From Pseudomonas shahriarae (lineage in GTDB: Bacteria; Pseudomonadota; Gammaproteobacteria; Pseudomonadales; Pseudomonadaceae): a stretch of 64,000 nucleotides of DNA. Both the position numbers and the translations under genes were made by a program. This document shows, piece after piece, positions 30,485 through 39,871 of this stretch (within the stretch, counting starts at the first letter, position 1; every line of letters begins with the position of its first letter). The stretch is from positions 558,001-622,000 of the forward strand of contig NZ_CP077085.1 in the NCBI RefSeq assembly GCF_014268455.2. Direction: 5' to 3'. The notes beneath the pieces are model-generated. The model did no database searches, was not told where the DNA came from, and was given only the letters and a program-made list of their open reading frames with translations.

Positions 30485-31272
30485 GGTTGGGTCGCTGGCG
30501 GCTGGTCGTCATCGGCAGGTTGGTCATCCGGGTGTTCGCCACGCTTGCTCACCAGGCTGCCAAACAGGATGCCCACTTCAAACAGCATCCACATCGGCAC
30601 GGCCAGCAAGGTCTGCGAGAAGATATCCGGTGGGGTCAGGATCATGCCGACCACGAAGCAGCCGATGATCACGTACGGGCGGATCTTGCGCAGGTATTTG
30701 ACGTCGACCACGCCGATCCACACCAGCAACACCACCGCTACCGGGATCTCGAAGGCCACGCCAAAGGCGAAGAACAGCGTCATCACGAAGTCGAGGTAGC
30801 TGCTGATGTCGGTCATCATTTCCACGCCGGCCGGGGTGGCGGCGGCGAAGAATTTGAAGATCAGCGGGAACACCAGGAAGTAGGCGAACGCCATGCCGGT
30901 GTAGAACAGCATGATGCTCGACACCAGCAGTGGCACGGCAATACGCTTTTCATGCTTGTACAGGCCGGGCGCGATAAACCCCCAGATCTGGTGCAGGATC
31001 ACCGGGATCGCCAGGAACAGCGACACCATCATCGTCAGCTTGAGCGGCGTGAGGAACGGCGAGGACACGTCGGTGGCGATCATCGTCGCGCCCACCGGCA
31101 GGTAATCGCGCAGCGGTGTCGAGACGAAGGTGTAGATCTGCTGGGTAAAGGCAAACAGCCCGGCAAAGATCACAAAGATCGCCGCCACACACCGCAGCAA
31201 GCGGGTGCGCAACTCGGTGAGGTGCGAGACCAGCGGCATATGCTGGTCGTTTTCCGGTTTATCAGCGCTCAT
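30481..31272 (-). CDS. tatC: Sec-independent translocase subunit TatC
   Basis: Core receptor of the twin-arginine translocase in the inner membrane, with six helices in 263 residues. The N-terminal [11 protein letters not shown] motif that helps form the signal-peptide site is present, as are the conserved FVSTPL and [15 protein letters not shown] blocks. The C-terminus is a short hydrophilic Asp/Gln/Pro-rich tail. The start overlaps tatB by four bases and the stop overlaps rsmE, giving a tightly coupled tatABC-rsmE unit. Confidence 0.96.
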   Translation of the reverse strand: MSADKPENDQHMPLVSHLTELRTRLLRCVAAIFVIFAGLFAFTQQIYTFVSTPLRDYLPVGATMIATDVSSPFLTPLKLTMMVSLFLAIPVILHQIWGFIAPGLYKHEKRIAVPLLVSSIMLFYTGMAFAYFLVFPLIFKFFAAATPAGVEMMTDISSYLDFVMTLFFAFGVAFEIPVAVVLLVWIGVVDVKYLRKIRPYVIIGCFVVGMILTPPDIFSQTLLAVPMWMLFEVGILFGSLVSKRGEHPDDQPADDDQPPATQP

Positions 31273-31676
31273 GGGGCTCGCGGCGGCAATGTAGGGTCGT
31301 GGGGAGCGGGCGACGCGGCGGGCGTCGGCGCGGGCTCTGCTGGAGGAGCGGGCGTGGCGATCGGGGCCGTCTCGGCCACCGGCGCAATGCTCTGCTCGGC
31401 CACCGGTTCAACCGGTGTCGGCGCCTGTTGCTGGGGCGTGAGAATTTTGCGCGCCTCCTGCTCCAGGGACAGAATATGTTCGTTGTGCAGCTGCCGACGA
31501 ATCTCATCGGCGCCGATTTCCCGTTCAACTTCCTGTTTGATGGCGTTGAAACTGCGTTTCAGGCGCCCGACCCACAGGCCGGCCGTGCGTGCGGCGCCGG
31601 GCAGGCGTTCAGGCCCCAGCACCAACAGGGCAACAAGGCCGACGAGCAGCAGTTCAGAGAAGCTGATACCAAACAT
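31269..31676 (-). CDS. tatB: Sec-independent translocase subunit TatB
   Basis: A 135-residue single-span protein. It has an N-terminal membrane helix ([20 protein letters not shown]), the hinge GPERLP, an amphipathic helix, then a long Ala/Pro-rich tail that is likely disordered. TatB binds TatC to form the signal-peptide receptor for folded substrates. The glutamate in the FSELLLV segment is the typical conserved polar residue of TatB. It starts ten bases after the tatA stop. Confidence 0.95.
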   Translation of the reverse strand: MFGISFSELLLVGLVALLVLGPERLPGAARTAGLWVGRLKRSFNAIKQEVEREIGADEIRRQLHNEHILSLEQEARKILTPQQQAPTPVEPVAEQSIAPVAETAPIATPAPPAEPAPTPAASPAPHDPTLPPRAP

Positions 31677-31686
31677 TAGTCAGTGC

Positions 31687-31965
31687 TCACGAGTCTTTGC
31701 GGGACGGCTCTTCGACTTTCTCGGCCTGCACGTCGAAGGTACGGCGCTCGGTGATCGGCTGGGCTGCCTGGGGGTGTACAGGCTGCGCCGGCGGGACCGG
31801 GTTGGCGCCGGTATCGGCCGGTTTTTCGTCGTCGTTCATGGCCTTGCGAAAGCCCTTGATGGACTCGCCGACGTCGGTGCCCAGGTTCTTCAGTTTCTTG
31901 GTACCGAACACCAGGACGACTACCACGAGAATAACGATCCAGTGTTTCCAGTCAAAAATGCCCAT
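31687..31965 (-). CDS. tatA: Sec-independent translocase subunit TatA
   Basis: A 92-residue protein that polymerises to form the Tat passage. The N-terminal helix is [20 protein letters not shown], followed by [20 protein letters not shown], the signature hinge and amphipathic helix. The tail is Pro/Ala-rich. It is the first tat gene, 27 bases after the hisE stop, so it is probably co-transcribed with the histidine genes upstream. Confidence 0.95.
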   Translation of the reverse strand: MGIFDWKHWIVILVVVVLVFGTKKLKNLGTDVGESIKGFRKAMNDDEKPADTGANPVPPAQPVHPQAAQPITERRTFDVQAEKVEEPSRKDS

Positions 31966-31992
31966 GCTGCAATTCCTCAGTCAGAAAGTTAT

Positions 31993-32325
31993 TCAGGCGG
32001 ACGGGCGCGAGGCCTTTTCGGCGTGCCCGGACAAGCCGAAGCGACGGTCCAGTTCATCCAGCACGGCCTGTGGATGCTGCCCCAGTTGGGCGAGCATGAC
32101 CAGGCTATGGAACCACAAGTCGGCAGTCTCATAGATGACATCGCTGCAATCGCCGCTGATCTCGGCATCCTTGGCGGCGATGATGGTCTCGACGGATTCC
32201 TCGCCGAGTTTTTCCAGAATCTTGTTCAGGCCCTTGTGGTACAGGCTGGCGACATAGGAGCTGTCGGCGTCCGCACCTTTGCGGTCCTCCAGCACCTGGG
32301 CCACACGGTTCAGGGTATCGCTCAT
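31993..32325 (-). CDS. hisE: Phosphoribosyl-ATP pyrophosphatase
   Basis: Second step of histidine biosynthesis, releasing pyrophosphate from phosphoribosyl-ATP. The 110-residue MazG-like all-helical protein has [19 protein letters not shown], where the glutamates bind magnesium. The start is MSDTLNRV. It is separate from HisI, as usual in pseudomonads, and follows it by two bases. Biosynthesis and degradation of histidine are thus both encoded in this window, about 18 kb apart. Confidence 0.96.
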   Translation of the reverse strand: MSDTLNRVAQVLEDRKGADADSSYVASLYHKGLNKILEKLGEESVETIIAAKDAEISGDCSDVIYETADLWFHSLVMLAQLGQHPQAVLDELDRRFGLSGHAEKASRPSA

Positions 32326-32327
32326 GT

Positions 32328-32720
32328 TCAATGTCCTGCCGAGTAAATGGCGTGCGGGTCTTTGAGTACGGGCTCGACGGTTTTCCACGCGCCGTTCTCG
32401 AACACCCGGTAGAAGCAGCTGTGGCGGCCGGTATGACAGGCGATGTCGCCGATCTGCTCGACCATCAGCACGATCACGTCAGCGTCGCAGTCCAGGCGCA
32501 TTTCGTGCAGTTTTTGCACATGCCCGGACTCTTCGCCCTTGCGCCATAGTTTGCCACGGGAACGTGACCAGTAGATGGCACGCTGCTCGGCGGCAGTCAG
32601 GCTCAGGGCCTCGCGGTTCATCCAGGCCATCATCAGGATGCGCCCGGTCTTGTGGTCCTGGGCAATGGCTGGCACCAGGCCGTCACTGTCCCATTTGATC
32701 TCGTCCAGCCAGTCTTTCAT
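32328..32720 (-). CDS. hisI: Phosphoribosyl-AMP cyclohydrolase
   Basis: Third step of histidine biosynthesis, opening the purine ring of phosphoribosyl-AMP. The product is 130 residues with start [10 protein letters not shown]. Zinc and magnesium sites are visible in [16 protein letters not shown], the DCDADVIV aspartates and the [11 protein letters not shown] cysteines. It is coupled to hisE just downstream. Confidence 0.96.
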   Translation of the reverse strand: MKDWLDEIKWDSDGLVPAIAQDHKTGRILMMAWMNREALSLTAAEQRAIYWSRSRGKLWRKGEESGHVQKLHEMRLDCDADVIVLMVEQIGDIACHTGRHSCFYRVFENGAWKTVEPVLKDPHAIYSAGH

Positions 32721-32784
32721 CTTCGACTCCGACAGCCGTGCGCGACCCGCCCCGGCAATGTGCAACAGTGTATAACCGGTCGAC

Positions 32785-34389
32785 CTATCGACGCACGACC
32801 AGATAAAGGCCCACGGCGACCATGATCCCGGCCGGCCAATGGCCCAGCTCGTTCAACGGTCCACCGGCGGCAAGCACCGCGCCACCGCCCAGGTGCGCCG
32901 CGCCGAGCAGGCGCAGGAACCAGTCGTCCTTGCGCTGGTGCCACGGCGGCGCCGGGTCCTTGGCGTGGGGCTGGGACATGCGCTCCAGCAGGTCGCGGGT
33001 CATGTTGGCCAGGTGCGGCAGTTGCTCGACCTGGCTTTGCAGGTTGCCCAGCAGGGTTTTCGGGCTGACCCGCTCGCGCATCCAGCGTTCGAGGAACGGT
33101 TGCGCGGTGTTCCACAGGTCCAGGTCCGGGTACAGCTGGCGGCCCAGGCCTTCAATATTGAGCAAGGTCTTTTGCAGCAGCACCAACTGCGGCTGCACTT
33201 CCATATTGAAGCGCCGCGCAGTCTGGAACAGACGCATCAGCACCTGGCCGAATGAAATATCTTTTAACGGTTTTTCGAAGATCGGCTCGCACACGGTGCG
33301 GATCGCCGCTTCGAATTCATTGAGCTTGGTCTCGGCCGGCACCCAGCCCGAGTCGATGTGCAACTGCGCCACGCGCCGGTAATCACGCTTGAAGAAGGCA
33401 AACAGGTTGCGCGCCAGGTAGTCCTGGTCCTCGGGCGTGAGGCTGCCGACGATGCCGCAGTCGATCGCGATGTACTGCGGGCTCCACGGGTTCACCGTGC
33501 TGACGAAGATATTGCCGGGGTGCATGTCGGCGTGGAAGAAGCTGTCGCGGAACACCTGGGTGAAGAAGATTTCCACACCACGCTCGGCGAGCATCTTCAT
33601 ATCGGTACGCTGGTCGGCCAGGGTCGCCAGGTCGGTGACTTGCACGCCGTAGATGCGCTCCATCACCAGCACCTTTGGCCGGCACCAGTCCCAATAGACC
33701 TGCGGCACATACAGCATCGTCGAGCCTTCGAAGTTGCGCTTGAGCTGGCTGGCGTTGGCCGCTTCGCGTAACAGGTCGAGTTCGTCGTAGATGGTTTTTT
33801 CGTAGTCGGCGACCACGTCCACCGGGTGCAGCAGGCGTGCATCAGCAGAGAATCGCTCGGCGGCGCGGGCCAGAATGAACAGCCACGCCAGGTCCTGGCC
33901 GATGATCGGCTTGAGGCCGGGGCGGATCACCTTGACCACCACTTCTTCGCCGGTTTTCAGCTGTGCGGCGTGCACCTGGGCGACCGAGGCCGAGGCCAGG
34001 GGCTCGACGTCGAAACGGCTGAACACTTCGCTGATTTTCTTGCCCAGCTGTTCTTCGATCAGCTTCATCGACTGCTGGGAGTCGAACGGTGGCACGCGGT
34101 CCTGCAACAGCATCAGCTCGTCGGCGATGTCTTCGGGCAACAGGTCGCGGCGGGTCGACAGGATCTGCCCGAACTTGATGAAGATCGGCCCCAGGTCCTG
34201 CAGTGCCAGGCGCAGGCGCGCGCCACGGCTCAGGTCCAGGGTCTTGCGCGGGAACCAGCGCCACGGCAGTACATAGCGCACCGCCAGCAGGAACCACGGC
34301 AGCGGCAGGGCAAACAGCAGGTCATCGAGGCGATAGCGAATGACGACGCGTTGGATTCGGAACAAACGGCGGACGGCGAGCAGCTTCAT
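32785..34389 (-). CDS. ubiB: Ubiquinone biosynthesis kinase-like protein UbiB
   Basis: A 534-residue ABC1/ADCK-family atypical kinase needed for ubiquinone synthesis; it probably extracts or delivers lipid intermediates using ATP hydrolysis. Seen are the KxGQ motif ([16 protein letters not shown]), the alanine-rich loop with VAQVHAAQL, the invariant lysine (VVVKVIRPG), the HADMHPGNI catalytic loop and the [10 protein letters not shown] metal motif. Two hydrophobic helices at the C-terminus anchor it to the membrane. The start overlaps the ubiJ stop (ATGA). Confidence 0.95.
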   Translation of the reverse strand: MKLLAVRRLFRIQRVVIRYRLDDLLFALPLPWFLLAVRYVLPWRWFPRKTLDLSRGARLRLALQDLGPIFIKFGQILSTRRDLLPEDIADELMLLQDRVPPFDSQQSMKLIEEQLGKKISEVFSRFDVEPLASASVAQVHAAQLKTGEEVVVKVIRPGLKPIIGQDLAWLFILARAAERFSADARLLHPVDVVADYEKTIYDELDLLREAANASQLKRNFEGSTMLYVPQVYWDWCRPKVLVMERIYGVQVTDLATLADQRTDMKMLAERGVEIFFTQVFRDSFFHADMHPGNIFVSTVNPWSPQYIAIDCGIVGSLTPEDQDYLARNLFAFFKRDYRRVAQLHIDSGWVPAETKLNEFEAAIRTVCEPIFEKPLKDISFGQVLMRLFQTARRFNMEVQPQLVLLQKTLLNIEGLGRQLYPDLDLWNTAQPFLERWMRERVSPKTLLGNLQSQVEQLPHLANMTRDLLERMSQPHAKDPAPPWHQRKDDWFLRLLGAAHLGGGAVLAAGGPLNELGHWPAGIMVAVGLYLVVRR

Positions 34390-35009
34390 GCGTTATCGCT
34401 TGGATCAAGGGAGCGGCTCAGGCGCTCGAAGCGCGCCTCAAGCCGTTCCAGGTCGAGTTTGGCCTGGTCGAGTTCACGAAAGCGCGCTTCCGCTTCCCGT
34501 TGTCCGACGAGGGTGCGCGATTCTTCGCTCAGGTATTCGGCGAGGTTCTGATTGAGGCTGGCGAAACCCTGCTGGTACCAGCGCGAACGGCTGCGCAGGT
34601 GCCCGCCGATCAACTGGGTGGCCACCGGGCCGAGCCAGCGCGACAGCTCGTATTCCCAGTCCAGATCGAGGTCTTGCAGTACCGCGGCGAGGTCCATCAG
34701 CACCGCGCTGTCGCCTTCAAGGGTCACATCGGGGCCGTGCAGGATTGCAGTCTTGTCGCGGCTCAAAGCCAGGCGCAGCAGGCTCGCCGCTGGCGCACGC
34801 AGGGTGCAGTCGGCATCGGCGGCCCAGTGCGCGGCGAGCATCAGGCCTTCATCGCTGGGCAGGATAAACAGCTGCAAGGCCGGGCTGCTGCAATCGACGG
34901 CAATGATCTTGCCGTGCAAGTGCGCCAGCCGCGCCAGGGCGGTGCTGTCCAGGCGCAGGACACGGTTGAGGCCGTGTTCGACGCTGGCGAGAAGGCCGGT
35001 GAACAACAT
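34386..35009 (-). CDS. ubiJ: Ubiquinone biosynthesis accessory factor UbiJ
   Basis: A 207-residue SCP2-domain protein that binds ubiquinone intermediates and, with UbiK, scaffolds the soluble Ubi complex. The SCP2 region covers about residues 15-115. The C-terminal 50 residues are strongly charged and predicted coiled coil ([20 protein letters not shown]), which is the part that usually binds UbiK. It lies between ubiE and ubiB with one-base and four-base overlaps, the canonical ubiE-ubiJ-ubiB order. Confidence 0.92.
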   Translation of the reverse strand: MLFTGLLASVEHGLNRVLRLDSTALARLAHLHGKIIAVDCSSPALQLFILPSDEGLMLAAHWAADADCTLRAPAASLLRLALSRDKTAILHGPDVTLEGDSAVLMDLAAVLQDLDLDWEYELSRWLGPVATQLIGGHLRSRSRWYQQGFASLNQNLAEYLSEESRTLVGQREAEARFRELDQAKLDLERLEARFERLSRSLDPSDNA

Positions 35010-35779
35010 CAGGGCTTGATGCCGCGATGCAGGGCAACGATGCCCGAGGTCATGTTGTGATAGGTCACGCGGTCGAAACCGGCCTCGACCATCATCGACT
35101 TCAGGGTTTCCTGGTTGGGGTGCATGCGGATCGACTCGGCCAGGTAGCGATAGCTCTCGGCGTCATTGGTGATCAGCTTGCCCATCAGCGGCATAAAGGC
35201 GAATGAGTAAGTGTCGTAGACCTTGGACATCAGCGCGTTGGTCGGCTTGGAGAACTCCAGCACCAGCAGGCGCCCGCCCGGCTTGAGCACCCGCAGCATC
35301 GAGCGCAGGGCGTCTTCCTTGTGGGTCACGTTGCGCAGACCGAAGGCAATGGTCACGCAGTCGAAATGGTTGTCGGGGAACGGCAGCTTTTCTGCGTCGG
35401 CCTGGACGAACTCGATATTGCCCGCCACGCCCTTGTCCAGCAGGCGGTCGCGGCCGACCTTGAGCATCGAGCCGTTGATGTCGGCCAATACCACCTGGCC
35501 GGTGGGGCCAACCAGCTTGGAGAACTTGGCTGCCAGGTCGCCGGTGCCGCCAGCGATATCCAGCACCCGGTTGCCGGTGCGCACGCCCGACAATTCGATG
35601 GTGAAGCGCTTCCACAGGCGGTGCATGCCGCCCGACAGCACGTCGTTCATCAGGTCGTACTTGGCGGCCACGGAGTGGAACACCTCAGCGACTTTTTCCG
35701 CTTTCTGGCTTTCCGGGACGTTCTTGAAGCCGAAGTGAGTGGTGGGTTCGGCATCGCTGCCTTTGCGCTGATCAGTCAT
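35009..35779 (-). CDS. ubiE: Demethylmenaquinol/ubiquinone C-methyltransferase UbiE
   Basis: SAM-dependent C-methyltransferase for ubiquinone (and menaquinone where present). The start [18 protein letters not shown] gives 256 residues; longer upstream extensions in the frame do not resemble the family. The SAM motif [15 protein letters not shown], the [14 protein letters not shown] block and [15 protein letters not shown] are family signatures. It heads the ubi-his-tat run on the - strand; the promoter should lie within 35780-35930. Confidence 0.96.
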   Translation of the reverse strand: MTDQRKGSDAEPTTHFGFKNVPESQKAEKVAEVFHSVAAKYDLMNDVLSGGMHRLWKRFTIELSGVRTGNRVLDIAGGTGDLAAKFSKLVGPTGQVVLADINGSMLKVGRDRLLDKGVAGNIEFVQADAEKLPFPDNHFDCVTIAFGLRNVTHKEDALRSMLRVLKPGGRLLVLEFSKPTNALMSKVYDTYSFAFMPLMGKLITNDAESYRYLAESIRMHPNQETLKSMMVEAGFDRVTYHNMTSGIVALHRGIKP

Positions 35780-35934
35780 ATCGCTGTCACCAAAAGAGAA
35801 TGGGGGCATTCTAATCCCCAAGGCATGCTTTGTCTTGGCAAGGCTGAAGGTAAGATGGGTGGCCACCGAGACCTTTTGCCGCATGGCGGGTGAGTAGGGT
35901 GCTCAATACGTCTTTATAACGAGGAGTCATTCAA

Positions 35935-36210
35935 ATGGCCCGCATTCAGATTGAACGTGCCCACGCACTGGGTAAGGAAGCTGCCAGGGCGAAAGCCGAG
36001 AAGTTGGCGCATAAACTCAAGGAGCAATATGGCCTGGAGCCGTCTTGGTCTGGCGACACGTTGAACCTCAAGCGTTCCGGCGTCAAAGGCACACTGAAAG
36101 TGGCCGAGGATTCGTTACGGATCGACGTGGAACTGGGTCTGTTGATGTCGGCCATGAGTGGCACTATCAAGTCCGAAATCGAGAAGGCCCTGGATAAGGC
36201 CCTGGCCTGA
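35935..36210 (+). CDS. Polyhydroxyalkanoic acid system family protein
   Basis: A 91-residue protein of the PHA_gran_rgn family often encoded next to phasin genes in pseudomonads. It is basic at the N-terminus (RAHALGKEAARAKAEKLAHK) with an amphipathic helix, then a beta-rich middle and a final helix. Its role is not well defined; association with granule proteins is inferred from neighbourhood. Transcribed away from ubiE and toward phaI. ATG preceded by ACGAGGAG. Confidence 0.85.
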   Translation: MARIQIERAHALGKEAARAKAEKLAHKLKEQYGLEPSWSGDTLNLKRSGVKGTLKVAEDSLRIDVELGLLMSAMSGTIKSEIEKALDKALA

Positions 36211-36348
36211 TCTGCGACCGCGCGCCGCATTGGGTGCCGGTCGATTGCGCCGTTCTTAGGGTGCCGATTCTAATTTTTCTCCCTACTTTGTACTCAGCCC
36301 TCAACTCCTGTGGGCAGTTCCTCCACCCTTTTATGCGTGAGGTGCACC

Positions 36349-36771
36349 ATGGCCAAAGTTATTTTGAAGAAAAAAATCGACACCCAAATCAGCGCCCTGA
36401 GCGACGTTAAAATCTATGCTCGCAAGATCTGGTTGGCGGGTTTGGGGGCTTACGCGAAGGTCGGCAGCGAAGGCAGCGAGTACTTCAAGGAACTCGTTAA
36501 GACGGGTCAACATGTTGAAAGTAAAGGCAAAAAAGTTGTGAATGAACAACTTGATGCCGCCAACAGTCAGATTGATTACGTTAAGAGCAATGTCTCCAGC
36601 GTCAAAGGTCGCGTCGAAGTGCAACTGGATAAAGTCGAGAAGGCTTTTGACGAGCGTGTTGCAAGTGCCTTGAATCGAATCGGCATTGCGTCTAAACATG
36701 ACGTGGAGACACTCTCTGCTAAGCTCGATGAGCTAACGGCATTGCTCGAACGTGTCGCGCGTAAACACTAA
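36349..36771 (+). CDS. phaI: Phasin PhaI
   Basis: Granule-associated phasin, 140 residues, starting MAKVILKKK. It is an all-helical amphipathic protein; the segment ARKIWLAGLGAYAKVGSEG is the phasin signature, also present in PhaF. It coats PHA granules and lowers surface contact between polymer and cytoplasm. The gene precedes phaF by 11 bases and should be co-transcribed. PhaD is the known activator of this promoter in P. putida, which would act in the 36211-36348 gap. Confidence 0.92.
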   Translation: MAKVILKKKIDTQISALSDVKIYARKIWLAGLGAYAKVGSEGSEYFKELVKTGQHVESKGKKVVNEQLDAANSQIDYVKSNVSSVKGRVEVQLDKVEKAFDERVASALNRIGIASKHDVETLSAKLDELTALLERVARKH

Positions 36772-36782
36772 GGAGACATCGG

Positions 36783-37739
36783 ATGGCTGTTAAAAAGACT
36801 ACTCAGAAAGAAGGCAGCTCTTGGGTCGGGAAAGTTGAAGAATACTCCCGCAAGATCTGGCTGGCTGGTTTAGGCGTGTACTCGAAGATCGACAGTGACG
36901 GTAGCAAACTCTTCGAGACTTTGGTTAAAGACGGCGAGAAGGCCGAGAAGTTGACCAAGAGCACAGTGGGCAAGCAAGTCGATGCGGCCAAGGCGAGCGC
37001 GAGCTCTGCCAAGTCCCGTATCAGTGATGCAAAAAAACAGGTACTGGGTACTTGGGGCGAACTCGAAGGCGCACTCGACAAGCGCCTGAACAGTGCTATT
37101 TCGCGCCTGGGTGTGCCTAGCCGCAATGAAGTCAAGGCGCTGCACAGCAAGGTCGATACCCTGACCAAGCAAATCGAAAAGCTGACCGGCGCTAAAGTCG
37201 CTCCAGTCAAAGCGGCGGCCAAGCCTGCTGCCAAGCCGGCCGCGAAAACGGCTGCGGCCAAACCAGCAGCGAAAACCGTGGCCAAGCCATTGGCCAAGGC
37301 CGCAGCCAAACCTGCAGCCAAGCCAGCAGCTAAACCTGCGGCCAAGGCAGCAGCCAAGCCCGCGGCGAAAACGGCAGCAGCCAAACCAGCAGCCAAGAAG
37401 CCGGTAGCGGCCAAAGCTGCGGCAAAACCAGCGGCCAAGCCGGCAGCCAAACCTGCCGCCAAGCCAGTGGCCAAAACCGCTGCCGCCAAGCCGGCGACCA
37501 AGCCAGTTGCAGCCAAACCCGCTGCCAAACCGGCTGCCGCGAAACCGGCCGCGAAACCTGCTGCAAAGCCCTCGGCGAAGAAACCCGCCGTAGCCAAGAA
37601 GCCTGCAGCGCCCAAGCCAGCTGTCGCGGCCAAGCCTGCAACCCCGGCACCTGCGACCAACTCGGCCACTGCGCCGACGCCGGCCGCGGCGACCCCGACT
37701 GTAACGCCGGCAACCCCGACGCCATCCAGTCAGTCCTGA
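36783..37739 (+). CDS. phaF: Phasin PhaF with histone-like KPAA tail
   Basis: A 318-residue two-part phasin. Residues 1-140 are a phasin domain (SRKIWLAGLGVYSKIDSDG) with a coiled-coil stretch that binds granules. Residues 145 to the end are an H1-like run of AAKP/AAKPA repeats, lysine- and alanine-rich, that binds DNA and spreads granules between daughter cells. Repeat number varies among strains of this family because such tracts slip. Transcription ends at the strong terminator 20 bp downstream. Confidence 0.95.
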   Translation: MAVKKTTQKEGSSWVGKVEEYSRKIWLAGLGVYSKIDSDGSKLFETLVKDGEKAEKLTKSTVGKQVDAAKASASSAKSRISDAKKQVLGTWGELEGALDKRLNSAISRLGVPSRNEVKALHSKVDTLTKQIEKLTGAKVAPVKAAAKPAAKPAAKTAAAKPAAKTVAKPLAKAAAKPAAKPAAKPAAKAAAKPAAKTAAAKPAAKKPVAAKAAAKPAAKPAAKPAAKPVAKTAAAKPATKPVAAKPAAKPAAAKPAAKPAAKPSAKKPAVAKKPAAPKPAVAAKPATPAPATNSATAPTPAAATPTVTPATPTPSSQS

Positions 37740-37755
37740 TTTTCGGGGGACGTGT

Positions 37756-37791
37756 AAAAACGCCCGGCCTTAAAGGCCGGGCGTTTTTTTT
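37756..37791. terminator. Strong bidirectional terminator after phaF
   Basis: AAAAACGCCCGGCCT, loop TAA, AGGCCGGGCGTTTTTTTT: a perfect GC stem with an A run before and a T run after. It serves phaF on + and the LysR gene on -. Confidence 0.92.
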
Positions 37792-37821
37792 GGCGGGTGG
37801 AACACCGACAGTGATACACGT

Positions 37822-38718
37822 CTAACGGTCGGGCTCGCCTGGGGCCTCGGATTCGCGGCAGGTTTGCATCAGCAGGTTGTTGAGTACCTTCAATGCCTGG
37901 GGCCGCCTCGGGGTTGATCGGTAGAGCAGAACAATCTCCCGCTGGTAGGCGTTCGTGTGGCTTGTTGGTGTTGCGTACACATCGTCGGTCTTCAACCCGG
38001 CCCATGCCGGCACCAGGGATACGCCCATGCCCTTGGCGACCATCAGGGATATCGCCTCCAAGGCATCCAGATTGCACAGCACATCTGGCTGTAATTGGTG
38101 GTCTTGAAGGTACTGCTGGGCGATCTGGCCGCCCCAGGCATTGGTGTCATAGCTGATCAGCGGGTGGGAGAGAATGGTCGAGGCAATTTCACCGGGTTCG
38201 ACAGGCGCTTTTGTAAGAATCATCAATGACTCGCGCCGCAACACTTCCAGGGTCAGGGTTTTAGGCAATGCAAAGGGCGGTCGCACCATGATGCCAGCGT
38301 CCAACTCGCCGGCGACGACCTGTTCATAAAGGTTGCGCGAATCGCCCGGAGTGATCCGCAGGCGCAAGCGTGGTGCCGCGACCAGCAGTTGTTCCATGAC
38401 CTGCGGCAGGATACCGGTCAATGCCGTGGACACGGCTCCCAGCCGCAGGTCGCCGGACAGCCCGCCCGCATCCAGTTCGTCGTGTAGTTGTGCACAGCCC
38501 TGAATCAGGGCGCGAATGCTCGGCAAGAGTACAAGGCACTGCTCGGAAGGACCGACAGAATGGGCCGCTCGGTTGAGCAATTCGCAGGAAAGAGAGCGTT
38601 CAAGCGCCTGGATACGCTGGCTGATCGCCGGGGCGGTAAGGTTTTCCCTGCGCGCCGCTGCGGCGATTGAGCCGGTCTCGATGACGGCAATCAAACTTTC
38701 GAGAAATCTGATATCCAC
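37822..38718 (-). CDS. LysR-family transcriptional regulator inserted in the pha region
   Basis: A 298-residue LysR-type regulator. It has an N-terminal winged helix (LIAVIETGSIAAAARRENLTAPAISQRI) and a periplasmic-binding-protein-like effector domain from about residue 90 (LRLGAVSTALTGILPQV). Start ATG 38718. No target gene lies divergent to it within reach, which is unusual for the family. The usual neighbours phaF and phaD, adjacent in most mcl-PHA clusters, are separated by this gene and the AT-rich region behind it. Its effector and targets are unknown; a role in PHA control is possible only by position. Confidence 0.88.
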   Translation of the reverse strand: MDIRFLESLIAVIETGSIAAAARRENLTAPAISQRIQALERSLSCELLNRAAHSVGPSEQCLVLLPSIRALIQGCAQLHDELDAGGLSGDLRLGAVSTALTGILPQVMEQLLVAAPRLRLRITPGDSRNLYEQVVAGELDAGIMVRPPFALPKTLTLEVLRRESLMILTKAPVEPGEIASTILSHPLISYDTNAWGGQIAQQYLQDHQLQPDVLCNLDALEAISLMVAKGMGVSLVPAWAGLKTDDVYATPTSHTNAYQREIVLLYRSTPRRPQALKVLNNLLMQTCRESEAPGEPDR

Positions 38719-39217
38719 AAGAATCCCTTTCGCTGAGAGATATGTAATACGTTTTTTATAATGATGCTACGTCGTTACTCTTTAATCGTCATTATAAAAC
38801 TCGGGCATGTTACATACGGTCAATCTTTCGTGTTACCTATCATGTTACAGAGCTTGATGATGCCACCTATCGGTTTGGTTAGGTATTTGCACGAATTTGA
38901 AATTCCGCCCGTGGTTCGCTGCCCTGGCTGTCCACATCAGGTAGCGTGGGGCCTGGGGGCTCTTGAGAAGGAAAAGAAAGCGCCGGTGATCGCAGTGCTC
39001 AAGAGTGTGTTTGCGATCATATTCAAAGTTACCCATATCGTTATGCGCTATTCGTCGATCAGGGTTTTCGGTGATGGTTACTTCAAAGAGGCTGCCGGCG
39101 TAATACATTGGCGCCCGTGATAATTGCCAAGTGGGAAAGCAATAGCGGAAAGTTGCAACAGCAATAGATGACGAGGTAACTCCGTCAACCTTGGTTGCAG
39201 ACTTGTAAGTCGCCGGC
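38719..39217. other. AT-rich gap between the LysR gene and phaD
   Basis: About 500 bp with lower GC than both flanks. Open frames here (for example + 38761-39120 and - 38845-39255) lack a ribosome-binding site, a family resemblance or typical codon use. I see no supported gene. It may be the residue of a decayed insert. Confidence 0.5.
38754..38799. promoter_or_regulatory. Inverted repeat upstream of the LysR gene
   Basis: TTTTATAATGA at 38754-38764 and TCATTATAAAA at 38789-38799 are perfect 11-bp inverted arms 24 bp apart. They start 36 bp upstream of the LysR start. This may be the operator for autoregulation, or one arm may be a promoter element; it is inferred. Confidence 0.45.
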
Positions 39218-39844
39218 CTACGCGGGCTGTGTGTCGTCCAGGTAGCGTAGTGCAAAACGCTCGGTGGCCAACCGCGCCGGCATCAACAGGTGCGGTGCCA
39301 CCAGCATCATCACTTGATACACCGCCACCCGCACCTCGGCCTCGCGGTCCAGGATCCGCTGGTAGTCCAGGGAGAACAGCAGGGTCATGGTGATCTGCTC
39401 CACCAACTGCCCCAGTGCCTGGGTCTCGCTGACCAACTGCCCTTGTGCCTTGAGCCGTGCCAGCAGTGAGGCCAGTGTGCGCTTGAGCGCGGTCAGCAGG
39501 TTACGAATCCCCTTGGCCAATTTGGGCAAGCGTCCGGCCAGGTTCGACAGGTCCTGGAACAGGAACCGATAGTGCGCCATGCGCTCGACGATCAGGTGCA
39601 GGAACAGCCAGTAATCCTCGGGCGCCAACTGCACATCCGGCGGCGGGTCGAGCAGCGGTGCCAACTCCCCCTGAAAGCGCTCGAACAGCCCCAGTACCAG
39701 GGGCTCCTTGCCATGGAAGTGGTAGTAGAGGTTGCCGGGGCTGATCCCCATTTCATTGGCCACCTCCATGGTTGAAACATTTGGCTCGCCCTTGTGGTTG
39801 AACAACTGCAGGGCACATTCAAGGATCCGGTCGCGGGTTTTCAT
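39218..39844 (-). CDS. phaD: TetR-family regulator PhaD
   Basis: A 208-residue TetR-like regulator. The helix-turn-helix is VSTMEVANEMGISPGNLYYHFH near residues 25-46. In P. putida PhaD is an unusual TetR member that activates the pha genes in response to a fatty-acid-derived ligand. The C-terminal domain is helical, in line with an effector pocket. It lies at the end of the phaC1-phaZ-phaC2-phaD series, 27 bases after the phaC2 stop. Confidence 0.92.
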   Translation of the reverse strand: MKTRDRILECALQLFNHKGEPNVSTMEVANEMGISPGNLYYHFHGKEPLVLGLFERFQGELAPLLDPPPDVQLAPEDYWLFLHLIVERMAHYRFLFQDLSNLAGRLPKLAKGIRNLLTALKRTLASLLARLKAQGQLVSETQALGQLVEQITMTLLFSLDYQRILDREAEVRVAVYQVMMLVAPHLLMPARLATERFALRYLDDTQPA

Positions 39845-39871
39845 CCAGTCTTCTTAATCTGATCGTTGAGC

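Noticed and set aside
36803..37669. 288-codon frame opposite phaF, Ala/Gly/Leu-rich
   Set aside because: It is the complement of the KPAA repeat tract, so its regular composition comes from phaF.
38761..39120. 119-codon + frame starting at the LysR-side inverted repeat
   Set aside because: No ribosome-binding site, its ATG overlaps the inverted repeat, and no family resemblance; treated as part of the AT-rich gap.
38845..39255. 136-codon - frame between phaD and the LysR gene
   Set aside because: No credible start signal, overlaps the phaD end and shows no conserved pattern.
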